The notes below the pieces were generated by a model. That model did not search any database and had not been told where the DNA came from. It saw only the letters and a list, made by a program, of their open reading frames with translations. Position numbers and translations under genes: made by a program. Shown piece after piece: positions 17,802 through 26,980 of a stretch of DNA of 40,094 nt. Numbering within the stretch: position 1 is the first letter of the stretch; the number at the start of each line of letters is the position of its first letter. Source of the stretch: Phycisphaerae bacterium (GTDB taxonomy: Bacteria; Planctomycetota; Phycisphaerae; SM23-33). The stretch lies in assembly GCA_016782885.1 (NCBI GenBank), contig JADHXQ010000035.1, positions 1-40,094 of the forward strand. The letters are read 5' to 3'.

Positions 17802-18719
17802 TCACGCGAACAGCGCCTCGACGAACTGCTCCGGATCGAACGGTTCGACATCTTCGTAAGTCTCGCCGATACCGATGAACTTGACCGGAAGGTCCACTTC
17901 GTTACGGATGGCGACTACTATTCCCCCCTTGGCCGTCCCGTCGAGTTTTGCCAGGAAAATGCCCGTAACGTCAATCGCCTCGGAGAACACCCTGGCCTGG
18001 TTTATCGCGTTCTGCCCGGTGGTGGCGTCAAGGACCAGCAGCACCTCGTGGGGCGCGCCGGGAATCTTGCGCGAGACCACGTCACGAATCTTCGTAAGCT
18101 CGCGCATGAGATTATCCTGGGTGTGCAGGCGTCCGGCGGTGTCGACCAGCAGGATGTCAGCCTTGCGGGCGACCGCGGCGTCGCAGGCGTCGAATACCAC
18201 CGCACCCGGATCGCTGCCGGAACCGGAGATTATGTCCACGCCGATACGCTCGGCCCAGATTGTGAGCTGCTGCACGGCCGCCGCCCGGAACGTGTCGGCC
18301 GCCGCCAGGCATACCTTCTTGCCTTCAGTCTTGAACCGCCAGGCCAGTTTCGCCACCGACGTGGTCTTACCGCACCCGTTTATTCCCGCCACGAGTATCA
18401 CCGTCGGACCGGCGGATGCGAAGTGTACGCTGCGATCCGATTCGGGCCAGTACCTCTTGATTTCCTCTTTGAGGAAGTCGATCGCCTGATCGCCGGCCTC
18501 GATTCGCTTGTCGGTGAATGCCTGCTGGAGATCGCCTCTGATCTTCATAGCCGACGCGACGCCCATGTCGGCCTGGATCAGCATTTCCTCCAGGTCGTCC
18601 AGGAGTTTTTCGTCGAGTTTCCGCCCGGAGAGCAGCGATTTGAGCGAACCGATAAACATCTGCCGCGTACGACTGAGCCCGGCGCTGAGCTTCTCAATAG
18701 TCTTCTTCAAAAAAGCCAT
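17802..18719 (-). CDS. ftsY: Signal recognition particle receptor FtsY
   Basis: SRP GTPase that docks ribosome-nascent-chain complexes at the cytoplasmic membrane. The 305-residue protein has a short N domain and a G domain with the P-loop GINGCGKTTSVAKLA, DTFRAAA, DTAGRLHTQDNLM, and the closing LAKLDGTAKGG. The acidic A domain of proteobacterial FtsY is missing, as in many other phyla. Of the possible starts, the ATG at 18719 has AAGGA at about 8 bases and gives MAFLKKTIEKL; the ATG at 18722 is also possible. Upstream lies a repeat cluster that separates it from nusB; mnmG follows closely. Confidence 0.96.
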   Translation of the reverse strand: MAFLKKTIEKLSAGLSRTRQMFIGSLKSLLSGRKLDEKLLDDLEEMLIQADMGVASAMKIRGDLQQAFTDKRIEAGDQAIDFLKEEIKRYWPESDRSVHFASAGPTVILVAGINGCGKTTSVAKLAWRFKTEGKKVCLAAADTFRAAAVQQLTIWAERIGVDIISGSGSDPGAVVFDACDAAVARKADILLVDTAGRLHTQDNLMRELTKIRDVVSRKIPGAPHEVLLVLDATTGQNAINQARVFSEAIDVTGIFLAKLDGTAKGGIVVAIRNEVDLPVKFIGIGETYEDVEPFDPEQFVEALFA

Positions 18720-18740
18720 CATCAAATCCTTACAAAACAT

Positions 18741-18830
18741 CAGCTATCAGCTATCAGCTATCAGCAAAACCGTCGCTCCGCGACAAGCCAAAGCGGCGCC
18801 AAGCCGACGCACCTGCCTACCGCAGGCAGG
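18741..18830. repeat. CAGCTATCAG array and CCTGCCT hairpin unit
   Basis: Between nusB and ftsY there is a run of 8-9-base CAGCTAT units (18741-18765). Downstream is an imperfect palindrome, CCTGCCT/AGGCAGG (18812-18830), of a kind that recurs as dispersed elements in many bacterial genomes. The same CAGCTAT unit occurs again at about 34.2-34.3 kb. Confidence 0.85.
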
Positions 18831-18861
18831 CTCCAAATTACAGCTACCATTCTTTGCCCCG

Positions 18862-19299
18862 TCAGCCATCGCCGTTACCGTCACCGTCGCCGTCGCCAGT
18901 TGCGATTTCTTTAACCACCGAGTCCAGTACTCCGTTTATGAATCTCGGGCTTTCCGCCGTTGAGAACTCGCGTGCGAGTTTCAGGGATTCGGCGATAACG
19001 ACCTTGGGCGGCGCCTCGGCGAGAAGGAGTTCATGAACCCCCAGGCGGAGTATGCCCCTGTCGACCAGGGCGAGGCGCTGAAGGCCCCAGTGGCGGCAAT
19101 GGCGTTTGAGAAACTCGTTGCAGCGGTCGATATCATCGAGGGCGGCGGTGAGCATTTCTCTGGCGGATGCGACAGTTTCCGGGGAGGCGTTGCAGTCGCC
19201 TATGAAGTCCATCACGAGGTCCATGACGTCGTCGCCCTGGACATCGATACAACACAGACCCTGCAACGCCAACTGTCTGGCGCGATGGCGTTGGTCCAC
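18862..19299 (-). CDS. nusB: Transcription antitermination protein NusB
   Basis: All-helical RNA-binding protein that with NusE (S10) binds boxA in rRNA leader transcripts. The 145-residue product begins RHRARQLALQGL and contains VDRGILRLGVHELL, PPKVVIAESLKLAREFSTAESPRFINGVLDSVVKEI, all typical. The last 13 residues (TGDGDGDGNGDG ending) are encoded by the GCCGTC/GCCGTT hexamer repeat and are not part of the family fold. The GTG start is 4 bases after the ribH stop and AAAGGCGAG lies upstream. The ribH-nusB pair is a common bacterial arrangement. Confidence 0.94.
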   Translation of the reverse strand: MDQRHRARQLALQGLCCIDVQGDDVMDLVMDFIGDCNASPETVASAREMLTAALDDIDRCNEFLKRHCRHWGLQRLALVDRGILRLGVHELLLAEAPPKVVIAESLKLAREFSTAESPRFINGVLDSVVKEIATGDGDGDGNGDG

Positions 19300-19303
19300 G
19301 GAA

Positions 19304-19783
19304 CTACTCGCCTTTCGAGGGAAGCTGACCGATCAGGTCAGCCATTTCTATCGCTGCCCTTGCGGCATCGGAGCCTTTGTTTCCGGCTTTTGTACCGGCC
19401 CGTTCGATCGCCTGTTCGATGGTGTCGCAGGTCAGCACGCCGAATATGCAGGGCACCGACGTTTCCATAGCCGCCATGGCTACGCCCTTCGTGACCTCCG
19501 CGGCGATGAACTGGTAGTGATCGGTCCCGCCCCGGATCACGGCGCCGAGGCAGACGACGGCGGCGTACTTGCCGCTGGCGGCAAGGCGCTTGGCCAGGAC
19601 GGGTATCTCGAAACTGCCCGGGGCCCAGATCACGTCGATATCCCCGCCGTCCACGTCGTGGCGGGTAAGTTCGTCCATGGCGCCGCCCAGAAGCTTGCTG
19701 GTCACGAACTCGTTGAATCTACCGACGAGCACGGCGAACTTCGCACCGGGCGGGGCTACTATTTTGCCTTGGTATTCTGTCAT
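19304..19783 (-). CDS. ribH: 6,7-dimethyl-8-ribityllumazine synthase
   Basis: Penultimate enzyme of riboflavin synthesis, condensing the ribityl-aminouracil with dihydroxybutanone phosphate; it forms pentamers or 60-mer capsids. The 159 residues show [15 protein letters not shown], the APGSFEIP loop, [11 protein letters not shown] with the catalytic histidine, and [21 protein letters not shown] lies about 12 bases before the ATG. It heads the ribH-nusB pair, with ftsY and mnmG further downstream on the same strand. No FMN riboswitch was seen ahead of it. Confidence 0.97.
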   Translation of the reverse strand: MTEYQGKIVAPPGAKFAVLVGRFNEFVTSKLLGGAMDELTRHDVDGGDIDVIWAPGSFEIPVLAKRLAASGKYAAVVCLGAVIRGGTDHYQFIAAEVTKGVAMAAMETSVPCIFGVLTCDTIEQAIERAGTKAGNKGSDAARAAIEMADLIGQLPSKGE

Positions 19784-19864
19784 TTCCGCGGACTCCTACA
19801 GGTAATTGCGGCCGATGGAGTAAGTATAAGCACTTCCGGGCGCCTATAGCAAGACCCATAAGAG

Positions 19865-20659
19865 TCAAAGCCAGACCGTGCAAAGCATCAGGAAGATAAT
19901 CTGCGTGATCATGTTGCCCGCAAGCAGGGCGCCTCGTGTCAGTCCGCCGCCGATTCGACAGAGAATCGGACCGGAGGCAATGGCTGTTGCAATCGTCGCG
20001 CCGGTAATGACCAATTGCCCCTCCATGCCCATGTAGTGGAAGAATACTATCGTACCGGACAGGGGCAGCACCATGCACGCGGCGGCCGCCAGAGGTCCGC
20101 AACCGCGGGCGAAACGGCGCGTGGCGGAATCGGTTATCCCGTCGGGCCGGCGGAACTGGACGGTTATCAGCATCGACCAGGCGCCCCATACGGGCATCAG
20201 CAGCAGCACGCGGAAGATCGATAATTCCGGGCGAACCCACGCTATCGGGTCCGGCATGGCGTATTCGTAGGCGGATGGGTATCGCTCGACCAGGCTCATG
20301 AAACCAACGCCAACCAACACCGCCGCCGCTCCAACCACAGCCATCCGATTGGCCCGATCTCGAAAACGCAAAGCAGGTCCGATCGACACCAGGGCTCTCC
20401 GCAGCGGCCAGAACAGCAGCACTATCGCCGTCACCCCCGCCGGACGCGACAGGCGGTCCCAGTCCCGAAATACCTGCCAGATAACGCTCCAAACGCCTAT
20501 CAGCATGAGGCCCGTCAGCACCGAAAGCCCCATCAGACCAATCCAGGCATACGTGAACCGCCCGGGCTTCTGAGCGCCCAGACGTTCATCGCCAGCCGTC
20601 ATGAACATATAAGACGGTCTGTCGGCCAGCCATTTATATAGAGCAAGTAGACTTCGCAT
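19865..20659 (-). CDS. Integral membrane protein of unknown function
   Basis: A 264-residue protein with about six or seven hydrophobic segments: residues about 37-65, 73-90, 105-123, 148-168, 188-212, 216-234 and 243-263. Hydrophilic stretches are short and rich in Arg, as in cytoplasmic loops. I do not recognise the family with confidence. The last part (LTRGALLAGNMITQ) faintly recalls polytopic transferases such as CobS, but the key motifs of that family are absent. It is divergent from the next gene and follows no operon. Confidence 0.65.
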   Translation of the reverse strand: MRSLLALYKWLADRPSYMFMTAGDERLGAQKPGRFTYAWIGLMGLSVLTGLMLIGVWSVIWQVFRDWDRLSRPAGVTAIVLLFWPLRRALVSIGPALRFRDRANRMAVVGAAAVLVGVGFMSLVERYPSAYEYAMPDPIAWVRPELSIFRVLLLMPVWGAWSMLITVQFRRPDGITDSATRRFARGCGPLAAAACMVLPLSGTIVFFHYMGMEGQLVITGATIATAIASGPILCRIGGGLTRGALLAGNMITQIIFLMLCTVWL

Positions 20660-20826
20660 GTGTACCCCTGCATCCTGCCGGGACCACTCAGACTATCGCC
20701 CAACGCCCCCGCAAGCAAGGATGTTTCGACACATATATCGGAGCTTTTGACCAAACTGCTGATGTTGCGGGGCGGTAATAGCCGAAAACGGATATGCAGG
20801 GTTGGCAAGGCGCCACTGGAATAGTA

Positions 20827-20854
20827 TTGTACAATTTAGATGGGTTTGTAATAC
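20827..20854 (+). promoter_or_regulatory. Possible promoter of the 167-residue membrane protein gene
   Basis: TTGTAC, 16 bases, then TAATAC; about 30 bases further is the ATG, preceded by GGAAGG. The boxes match the sigma-70 consensus only moderately. Apart from this, the 225-base divergent interval shows nothing notable. Confidence 0.35.
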
Positions 20855-20884
20855 ATATTTGACGTCAACACGGAAGGCTCGACC

Positions 20885-21388
20885 ATGACCGATACGCCGG
20901 AGAAAACCGCCCCGACAAGCGTAACCTGCCCCGCCGCCAAAGACCCCGCCGTCAGAAAATTCATAATGGCCGGGATGCTGGTTGGAGTTGGAATATACTG
21001 CTGGATAGACGCGTCCCTGGGCAAGTATCCACCACCTGAAGCCTGGGATTTCGCCCATATCAACGAAGCGGCCGGGCATGCCTTAAATCACTGGACGCCG
21101 TGGATTGCGATTCCTGCCGGTGCGCTGATGGGCTTGCTGGGAGTGCGAGCACTGAGGCGCGTGTTGACCGCCGACGCCGAGGGCATGGGATACAAGGGCG
21201 CCGACAAGCTGCCCTGGGACAAGATAACCGCCCTGGATGCTTCGCGCCTGAAGGGCAAGGGTATACTGAAAGTCGAATACGAAGGCGGCGAGAAACTCGT
21301 GCTGGATTCGTGGAAACTCCGGAACTTCCGCGAACTCGTGGGCTTCGTCGAAGCGCACTCGCCCGTGGCGCCCACCACCCAGACGTAG
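20885..21388 (+). CDS. Small membrane protein with a C-terminal PH-like domain (predicted)
   Basis: A 167-residue protein of unknown role. Two hydrophobic segments (residues about 26-41 and 70-92) bracket a loop of about 30 residues containing an acidic, aromatic DFAHINEAAGH stretch. Residues about 105-160 look like a small beta-rich domain: GMGYKGADKLPWDKITALDAS, then KGKGILKVEYEGGEKLVLD. This pattern (W-x-x-I-x-x-I/L-x-A) is typical of bacterial PH-like domains. The start is supported by GGAAGG about 13 bases upstream. No neighbour suggests its job. Confidence 0.68.
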   Translation: MTDTPEKTAPTSVTCPAAKDPAVRKFIMAGMLVGVGIYCWIDASLGKYPPPEAWDFAHINEAAGHALNHWTPWIAIPAGALMGLLGVRALRRVLTADAEGMGYKGADKLPWDKITALDASRLKGKGILKVEYEGGEKLVLDSWKLRNFRELVGFVEAHSPVAPTTQT

Positions 21389-21410
21389 CGCACTGGCGCA
21401 AATTGCTTAT

Positions 21411-22442
21411 CTACGCCGGATCATCCGAAGCTGTTGAAGTCTCGGCGATCTGACCGCCGCCGCGATCTTTGAACCGTGCGCGCATCCAGAAACCCGCCCC
21501 GCCGCTGACCGCCAGTATCAACAGGATTACAAGCCAGATGCCCCGGCTACCTCCATCTGCTCTCTTCGCAGCTTCGGCGGGTTTTTCCTTTACGGCTTCC
21601 AGCAACTCAGCCTTCATGATCTCCGGAGAAACCGTCTCGATCAGCCCCTTGCCGGTGGTCTTGGCGATTAGCGCCAACTGCTCGAGCCCGGTTGATCCTT
21701 TGTCCATACCGACGGCGATGAACCCGCCCTTGTCGCCGGCGCCGGCGGGATCGTAAAGCGCCAGCTCCACCTCGGTCTGCGTCGAACTGCCCGCCGGCCC
21801 GATGACCAGGCAATATTCCCCGGCCGCCAGGCTGACGTATCGCGCCCCGAGGGAGTTCCAGGCCGAAGCGTCTTTGTAGACGTCCTTTCCCTCGGCGTCG
21901 ACCACTCTGAAATTCACGGTGGCGCTGCCCCTGGGGCGGAGATGTATCGACAGCACATACGCCTGGTCGATGCTGAACTTGAACCAGTCGACATTATCCG
22001 CACCGCGGTCGACCTGGATAACCGTCCGCAGGGGAAGCGTTATGGGCGCGGCGGTTTCGCGCGTATCGTTGGGCTCGTACGGATCGACCGGTTCGAACGT
22101 GCCGATTTTGATGTTGAACCTCTCCTCCGAGGCGCCCGAAGCCGAAACCGCGACGCTGTACGATCCGGGCGCCAGGATTTTCGGCGGGGCGACGTTTACC
22201 GTCTTACCGGAGGCGCCGGTCACGGAGAACTTGATCTCGCCGAGTTCGGCGGGGGGGAAAAACGCCTGGATGCTCACCACCGCGGGCTTGACGAGGTCGA
22301 ACGGTATCTCCTCGACGTGCCCGGCGGTATCGATGGTCAGCGGAATCATCTCGTCGATCTGCGCCCCGGCGGCGATCGCAACGGCCAGCACCGCCGCGGC
22401 GCAAACCGCGGTATTGAGTCTAATTGACTTCACGTTCAACAT
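21411..22442 (-). CDS. Exported protein with pre-peptidase C-terminal (PPC)-like domain and C-terminal membrane anchor
   Basis: A 343-residue protein with an N-terminal signal peptide (residues about 9-28, alanine-rich, ending AAGAQ), a first beta-rich region, a PPC-like beta-sandwich beginning at VDPYEPNDTRETAAPI and containing DNVDWFKFSID, and a C-terminal transmembrane helix (IWLVILLILAVSGGAGF) with a short positively charged tail. This suggests a domain outside the cytoplasm anchored by its C-terminus. The ATG at 22442 overlaps the end of the upstream VWA gene by 23 bases and has AGGAG about 9 bases before it, so translation is coupled. It is the last gene of a three-gene operon. The PPC domain usually accompanies secreted peptidases, which fits the upstream gene. 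Confidence 0.75.
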   Translation of the reverse strand: MLNVKSIRLNTAVCAAAVLAVAIAAGAQIDEMIPLTIDTAGHVEEIPFDLVKPAVVSIQAFFPPAELGEIKFSVTGASGKTVNVAPPKILAPGSYSVAVSASGASEERFNIKIGTFEPVDPYEPNDTRETAAPITLPLRTVIQVDRGADNVDWFKFSIDQAYVLSIHLRPRGSATVNFRVVDAEGKDVYKDASAWNSLGARYVSLAAGEYCLVIGPAGSSTQTEVELALYDPAGAGDKGGFIAVGMDKGSTGLEQLALIAKTTGKGLIETVSPEIMKAELLEAVKEKPAEAAKRADGGSRGIWLVILLILAVSGGAGFWMRARFKDRGGGQIAETSTASDDPA

Positions 22443-25400
22443 TCTGCTGAATCTCCTGGCGGCATTGCTGCATGGATTTGCGCTTGGCGTACATCGCGGC
22501 CGCATGCTTGCGTATACGGTCGATGGCGGCCTTTCCATCGTCGCTGGTGGCGCGCATGACTTTCGAATGGCTGGGGCTCGGGCTGGAGTTCACCTGCCAC
22601 TTGATCTTCTTGTTGCTTCCGTCGGCATCCGTGATAGATCCGTAAGCCACGCCGAACCCCTTTGACTCGAATCGCACGCTGCACCGCCCGTCGGGCAGCT
22701 CCTTCTCGGTGAACGTCATCTCGATCAGCCATATCCAGTCGAAACCGGTCCTGGACTCGATCTCCACCGTGTGCGCGCTCCACCGGGTCGGATTGACCGG
22801 TATCTTCTCATCCACCACGGGCCTGGGCGGCGGGATCTTGTCCCTGGGCTTCCTGGCGCCCTGGCCTTTGCGGCGGGCGATGGCCTCGTCGAGCAGGCGC
22901 GTCTCAAGCACCACGTTTCCACCGCCGGTTTCCTGCCCGTCGGAGAATATCCGGTAGCGCCAATCGCGCGACATCGGGTGGCTGGACGATTCCAGGAGTG
23001 TCCTTGCCCTTGCGATGGCCGCCGCCAGGGGCGTACCGCCGCCGGTGCGAACTGCATCGACCTCGGTACGGATCTTATCGACGTCCCGGGTAAAACCTAT
23101 CGCCTTGCTGGAAGAACCCTGGAAGATCACTATCGCCAGTTCAACTCCCTTCGGGACGGCGTCAAGGAGTTTCTTGATGCCCGCCTTGGCGCTGACCATG
23201 CGATTGTGGTCGGCCATGGAACCCGAGGCGTCCAGAATGATCACGAACGACACCCGCGGCGGGGCGCCTATTTCGTGCCACGTGTCGGTCCCTCCGTATC
23301 CCCGGCTCGTCCCGCCGCGTTTCGACTCGTAGCCCCGCCACCACGGTCTGCCGGTCGCCAACGCCGGAACCGTACGTGGATCGGCGTCGAGCTGATTACC
23401 GTAGATATCAGTGGCGCTGATGGCGATGGGCACGGTCTGTCCGGGCTTGATCGCAGCCCTGACAGCTTCGAGAGGCGCCTCGCCCTGCCAGATCTTCCCG
23501 GCGTCATCTCCGGTCACGCTCACCACCGGTACCGGGCCCAGCAATATCGACGGCGGACCGGTCAACGGTTGAGAAGATCTCACCAGGACCTGGAGAGTTC
23601 CCTTCGGTTCGGCGGGCAGGTCCTTTGAGGTGCGGATCTTCAGGGATCGCCTCTGGTCTCCAATTTTCGCGACGCTGAGATTTTCCGCGGTCTGCAGGTC
23701 CACTCCGCCTGTCCAGGAAGCCTCGTAGAACTTGTCGCCCATCCCATAGACCTCGACGTTTTCGATATGGGTCGGGATCCCGTCGATGACGATTTTGTGG
23801 GTGGTGTCGCTCTGGTCGCCGTCGGTGTCAGGATCGGTGTCGATCGCCAACCCGTACGTGGTCCTGGCCTGGATCGAAAGCGGGTGTATGCCCCTGGCGG
23901 ACCTGAAGGGATAGGCGTCTTTCGGCACGTCGATCGCGGCGGACCACGTCTTGGGCGTCTTGAACTTGCCTTTAACCACCGAACCGCGGAACTCGATCTC
24001 AGCGGATTCCTCGTCCATGGGCGCCGCGAACGCTATCTCCAGGTCAACCTTCCCCCCGGTCACCGGGCGGAAAGCGCCCTTCTCCGAATGATAGAACACT
24101 TCGCCCGGGCTGGGGCGGGAAAGCTTGACGAGCACTATCTCCGGGCCGGGCGGCTTGCGACGAAAGATGGGTATCTTCCTGCCGCCGAGGTTGTCCTTCC
24201 CTCCGGGCTTTACAAAGGGGGATTCAGCGCCTTCCCAGTCCGTGATGTCCGCGAATTTCGGCGTATCGGCGCCCTTGAAAACAATCTGCGGCGCCGTCCA
24301 GGGGCGAGCGTCGAGGCCCATGTCGAACCTGTCTTTGCCTTCGATCTCAACGGGAATTTCCCCACCGTCCAGGAAACTTTCGAGGTCCTTGAGTTTCACC
24401 CTGGCGAAGAACTTCCGCCCGCCGGTGTCCGCGAGGGTAAGCGCGGGAGACAAGTCCGAGCCGAGTTTCAGCTTCAGCCCTTCCGACGAAGCCGGACGGT
24501 TCAATATGATGCGAATCTCCGCGGTATGTTCCGGATCGTAAGCGATGCCCGTCTTGGGCATGACTTCCGATCGCCACCCCGTGCCCGACACCGGGGACCT
24601 CCAGCGCGTACGCCTGACCGCCCATGCCAGTTCCCGCCCGCCGGGCGGCGCGGTGGTGAGACCCAACCGGGCATTGCCCGGGGCCGGCGGAGCGTGGACC
24701 TCGAACGACTCGACCACGGGGGGAGTAACGATCATACCCGTCAGCCGATACCTGTCGTTGGACGTCGGAGATACTCTGGTCGCCACGAAGAACAGCTTCT
24801 CTTCGCGGAAGTCGAAAGATACCCGTATGGCGGTCCACTCGTTCCGGACCGGCGGCTTGAATCGCCGGACTTTCCACGTTCCTCTCTTAGGGGCCTTGAC
24901 CACGTGAAACTCCCACGCGCCGTCGGTCTTCACGCCGCGGGCGGCGAGAACAATATCGACCGGGCTGCCGACCTTCAACGGGTCGGGAACAATGTTTATG
25001 CAATCGAACGAAAGTTTCGCCACGCTCCGGCCGACCCAACGCAACTTCCCGCCTGTGTCGCCACGGACAGTCAGACCGCGTGGAGTAATTATCGGCGGGG
25101 TGAAGTAAGGCCCCTTAACCAGCGAGGCCAGTGAGAGGCTCTTGTGGCGTTTGGAACTGCGAATCACATCGGTCAGCGACAGGCCCCTGACGCACTTCAG
25201 CGTCTTGGCGCCCCAGGCGGCGCTGTCGCCGAGCACCTGGCCGATCGACCTGGCGGTCGTGTCGCCCGTGACGGCGCCGGCTTTGACCCAGAGAGCCTTG
25301 ATCAAGGCGGCGCCCCGCGAATCGTGCTCGGTGAGGTAATGGAAGAAAATCGAGGCCGCGTACTCCTGGTTGTCGCCTACCGACATGAGACCCACTCGCC

Positions 25401-25992
25401 GGCGATGCCTGTTCCAGTTGCCCAGGAAACGCCTGAATCCGTAGTTCGCGGGGTGCGCCTTGGACTCGGCGGGGAATGCGTGGGCTTCCATCCAGACTGC
25501 TGTAGTTTCCTTCAGCCACTTCGACTCGACAATGTCGTAGGCGCCCTGGACCAGGTGAAACAACTCGTGCGCGCACGTGCCCCGAAGCAGATGCCAATTG
25601 GTATTACCCGACCTGTCCTTGAACTTCCTTTCAAAATTAAATTCGATCTTCCCGCTAATCATCACCTTGGCGCTGTTCCAGCGGTAGCTGGCAAGGCCAA
25701 GGAACGTCATCTCTTTCAGCGAAAGCATCACCTTTCCGCGCGCCGCTATTCTGTCGGACATCCACCTGGGCTGCTTGTAGCCAAGCGTTGTGAATATCGC
25801 AGTCCATGCCCGCTCGGATTCCCTGAGGATGAAGTTGACGTATTCTGCGCCGGCTTTGGCGGGATCGTAAGTCATTCGAAAATGCGCTGATGACCGCACT
25901 GACGTGGCGGCGCGGGAGGTAGTGCAGAGCGATGCGGTCAATAGCGACGCGGTTAGCGCGGCTAGAGCGAGTCGGGAGGCTTTCATTGTCAT
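22420..25992 (-). CDS. Large exported HExxH metallopeptidase-like / VWA-domain fusion protein
   Basis: A 1190-residue protein with an N-terminal signal peptide (residues 1-29). The first 250 residues resemble a zinc metallopeptidase: GTCAHELFHLVQGAYD with H142, E143 and H146, and a downstream glutamate in TTAVWMEAHAF (about E169) that could be the third ligand. Residues about 300-880 are a series of beta-rich, Ig/fibronectin-like segments. A von Willebrand A domain follows with the MIDAS motif DASGS (D921) and later TGGGTPL. The final 150 residues are a polar domain. It starts at an ATG overlapping the previous stop by four bases (ATGA), with GGAGG upstream. It is probably a periplasmic or surface protein that binds and perhaps cuts a partner; the substrate is unknown. 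Confidence 0.78.
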   Translation of the reverse strand: MTMKASRLALAALTASLLTASLCTTSRAATSVRSSAHFRMTYDPAKAGAEYVNFILRESERAWTAIFTTLGYKQPRWMSDRIAARGKVMLSLKEMTFLGLASYRWNSAKVMISGKIEFNFERKFKDRSGNTNWHLLRGTCAHELFHLVQGAYDIVESKWLKETTAVWMEAHAFPAESKAHPANYGFRRFLGNWNRHRRRVGLMSVGDNQEYAASIFFHYLTEHDSRGAALIKALWVKAGAVTGDTTARSIGQVLGDSAAWGAKTLKCVRGLSLTDVIRSSKRHKSLSLASLVKGPYFTPPIITPRGLTVRGDTGGKLRWVGRSVAKLSFDCINIVPDPLKVGSPVDIVLAARGVKTDGAWEFHVVKAPKRGTWKVRRFKPPVRNEWTAIRVSFDFREEKLFFVATRVSPTSNDRYRLTGMIVTPPVVESFEVHAPPAPGNARLGLTTAPPGGRELAWAVRRTRWRSPVSGTGWRSEVMPKTGIAYDPEHTAEIRIILNRPASSEGLKLKLGSDLSPALTLADTGGRKFFARVKLKDLESFLDGGEIPVEIEGKDRFDMGLDARPWTAPQIVFKGADTPKFADITDWEGAESPFVKPGGKDNLGGRKIPIFRRKPPGPEIVLVKLSRPSPGEVFYHSEKGAFRPVTGGKVDLEIAFAAPMDEESAEIEFRGSVVKGKFKTPKTWSAAIDVPKDAYPFRSARGIHPLSIQARTTYGLAIDTDPDTDGDQSDTTHKIVIDGIPTHIENVEVYGMGDKFYEASWTGGVDLQTAENLSVAKIGDQRRSLKIRTSKDLPAEPKGTLQVLVRSSQPLTGPPSILLGPVPVVSVTGDDAGKIWQGEAPLEAVRAAIKPGQTVPIAISATDIYGNQLDADPRTVPALATGRPWWRGYESKRGGTSRGYGGTDTWHEIGAPPRVSFVIILDASGSMADHNRMVSAKAGIKKLLDAVPKGVELAIVIFQGSSSKAIGFTRDVDKIRTEVDAVRTGGGTPLAAAIARARTLLESSSHPMSRDWRYRIFSDGQETGGGNVVLETRLLDEAIARRKGQGARKPRDKIPPPRPVVDEKIPVNPTRWSAHTVEIESRTGFDWIWLIEMTFTEKELPDGRCSVRFESKGFGVAYGSITDADGSNKKIKWQVNSSPSPSHSKVMRATSDDGKAAIDRIRKHAAAMYAKRKSMQQCRQEIQQNVEREVN

Positions 25993-26762
25993 TGCTTGTC
26001 CTCCGCGATCTTGAGGCGCCCGAGATAACGGACCGAAATCGCCGTGGTGAACCTGACCTTGCCCAGGTCCCGCTTGACAGTCGGGAGTTTGACGTCATCG
26101 CCGTCGGGAATCTCGGCGGTATCGTCCACTTCTTCGATACTTACCGGAATCTCCGCGGTGATTTCGCCAAGCGCGCCGCTTTCGCCCGCGGCGAGTTCCA
26201 GGACGGTCTTACCGCTGGTCACCTTGAGTTTGTCGTCGCCTGTCAGGGTCCAGGAGATTCCCTCCGGCCAGGGCAAAACGTCGTACAGCGAAGATGTGGA
26301 GTCATCGACGCCGATGGCGGCCTTTTCGGGCGTCTTTCGCCTCGGCGGGCCGGGCAGGTCGGCGGAAAGGCGAATCCGCTTCAACACGCCGTCACGTCCC
26401 TGCCCGGTATAGGTGATCCGTTCGATGATAACAGCACCGATATCTTCCGGTCCGGTAACGCCCCGGGACAACTCGACACTATGGTCGCCCAGGCCTTTCT
26501 CGATCGCGGCGATTAACTCCGGGCCAAGGAACAGTTGATCCGGAGCGTCCGGATCCATCGCCATATCGCCGGCCAGCGAGGCGACGGGATCGACGGTAAT
26601 GGACATCGCCAACTCGTCACCGGCCCGAAGCGAGACCTCTATGACTATCGGTTGTCCCTTCGTCCCCCCGCCGCGGCATCCGCGAATACACAACACCACG
26701 ATAACAACCACAATAACGATTACCGCTACCACCGCAATTTGAATTGACCGTTTACGATTCAA
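25989..26762 (-). CDS. Membrane-anchored exported protein of unknown function
   Basis: A 257-residue protein: a basic N-terminus (MNRKRS), one hydrophobic helix (residues 8-26, rich in Val and Ile), a short CIRGCRGGG stretch, then a polar beta-rich domain outside the membrane. I recognise no family. TTG is the start, with AAGGA 7 bases upstream; no ATG suits. Its stop overlaps the start of the metallopeptidase/VWA gene (ATGA), so it is the first gene of that operon and probably works with it, for example as an inner-membrane partner. Confidence 0.75.
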   Translation of the reverse strand: MNRKRSIQIAVVAVIVIVVVIVVLCIRGCRGGGTKGQPIVIEVSLRAGDELAMSITVDPVASLAGDMAMDPDAPDQLFLGPELIAAIEKGLGDHSVELSRGVTGPEDIGAVIIERITYTGQGRDGVLKRIRLSADLPGPPRRKTPEKAAIGVDDSTSSLYDVLPWPEGISWTLTGDDKLKVTSGKTVLELAAGESGALGEITAEIPVSIEEVDDTAEIPDGDDVKLPTVKRDLGKVRFTTAISVRYLGRLKIAEDKQ

Positions 26763-26980
26763 CGCAACATCCTTTCAACAACAACCGACCCCGAAATGGG
26801 CTTCATCACAAGTTCACAAGTGCAATGACCACCGCAGGCCATCTATGCGTAATTGTATACCCGCAAAGAAGCAAAGCGAGAAAAAAACGCCCCGAAATGG
26901 ATTATCCCTACATTAACGCGGGGCATTCATTCGCCCGCGGACGTACTGTTCGCACAGTTAGAAGTTCCCCCGAACCATCG

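Noticed and set aside
19865-20659. CobS-type cobalamin synthase identity for the membrane protein
   Set aside because: Only the last hydrophobic segment is vaguely similar; the acidic motifs of the family near the N-terminus are missing.
23767-25134. Long plus-strand frame of 455 codons inside the metallopeptidase/VWA gene
   Set aside because: It is antisense to a gene with clear signal peptide, HExxH and VWA motifs; Arg/Gly-rich composition and lack of a ribosome site mark it as a shadow in GC-rich DNA.
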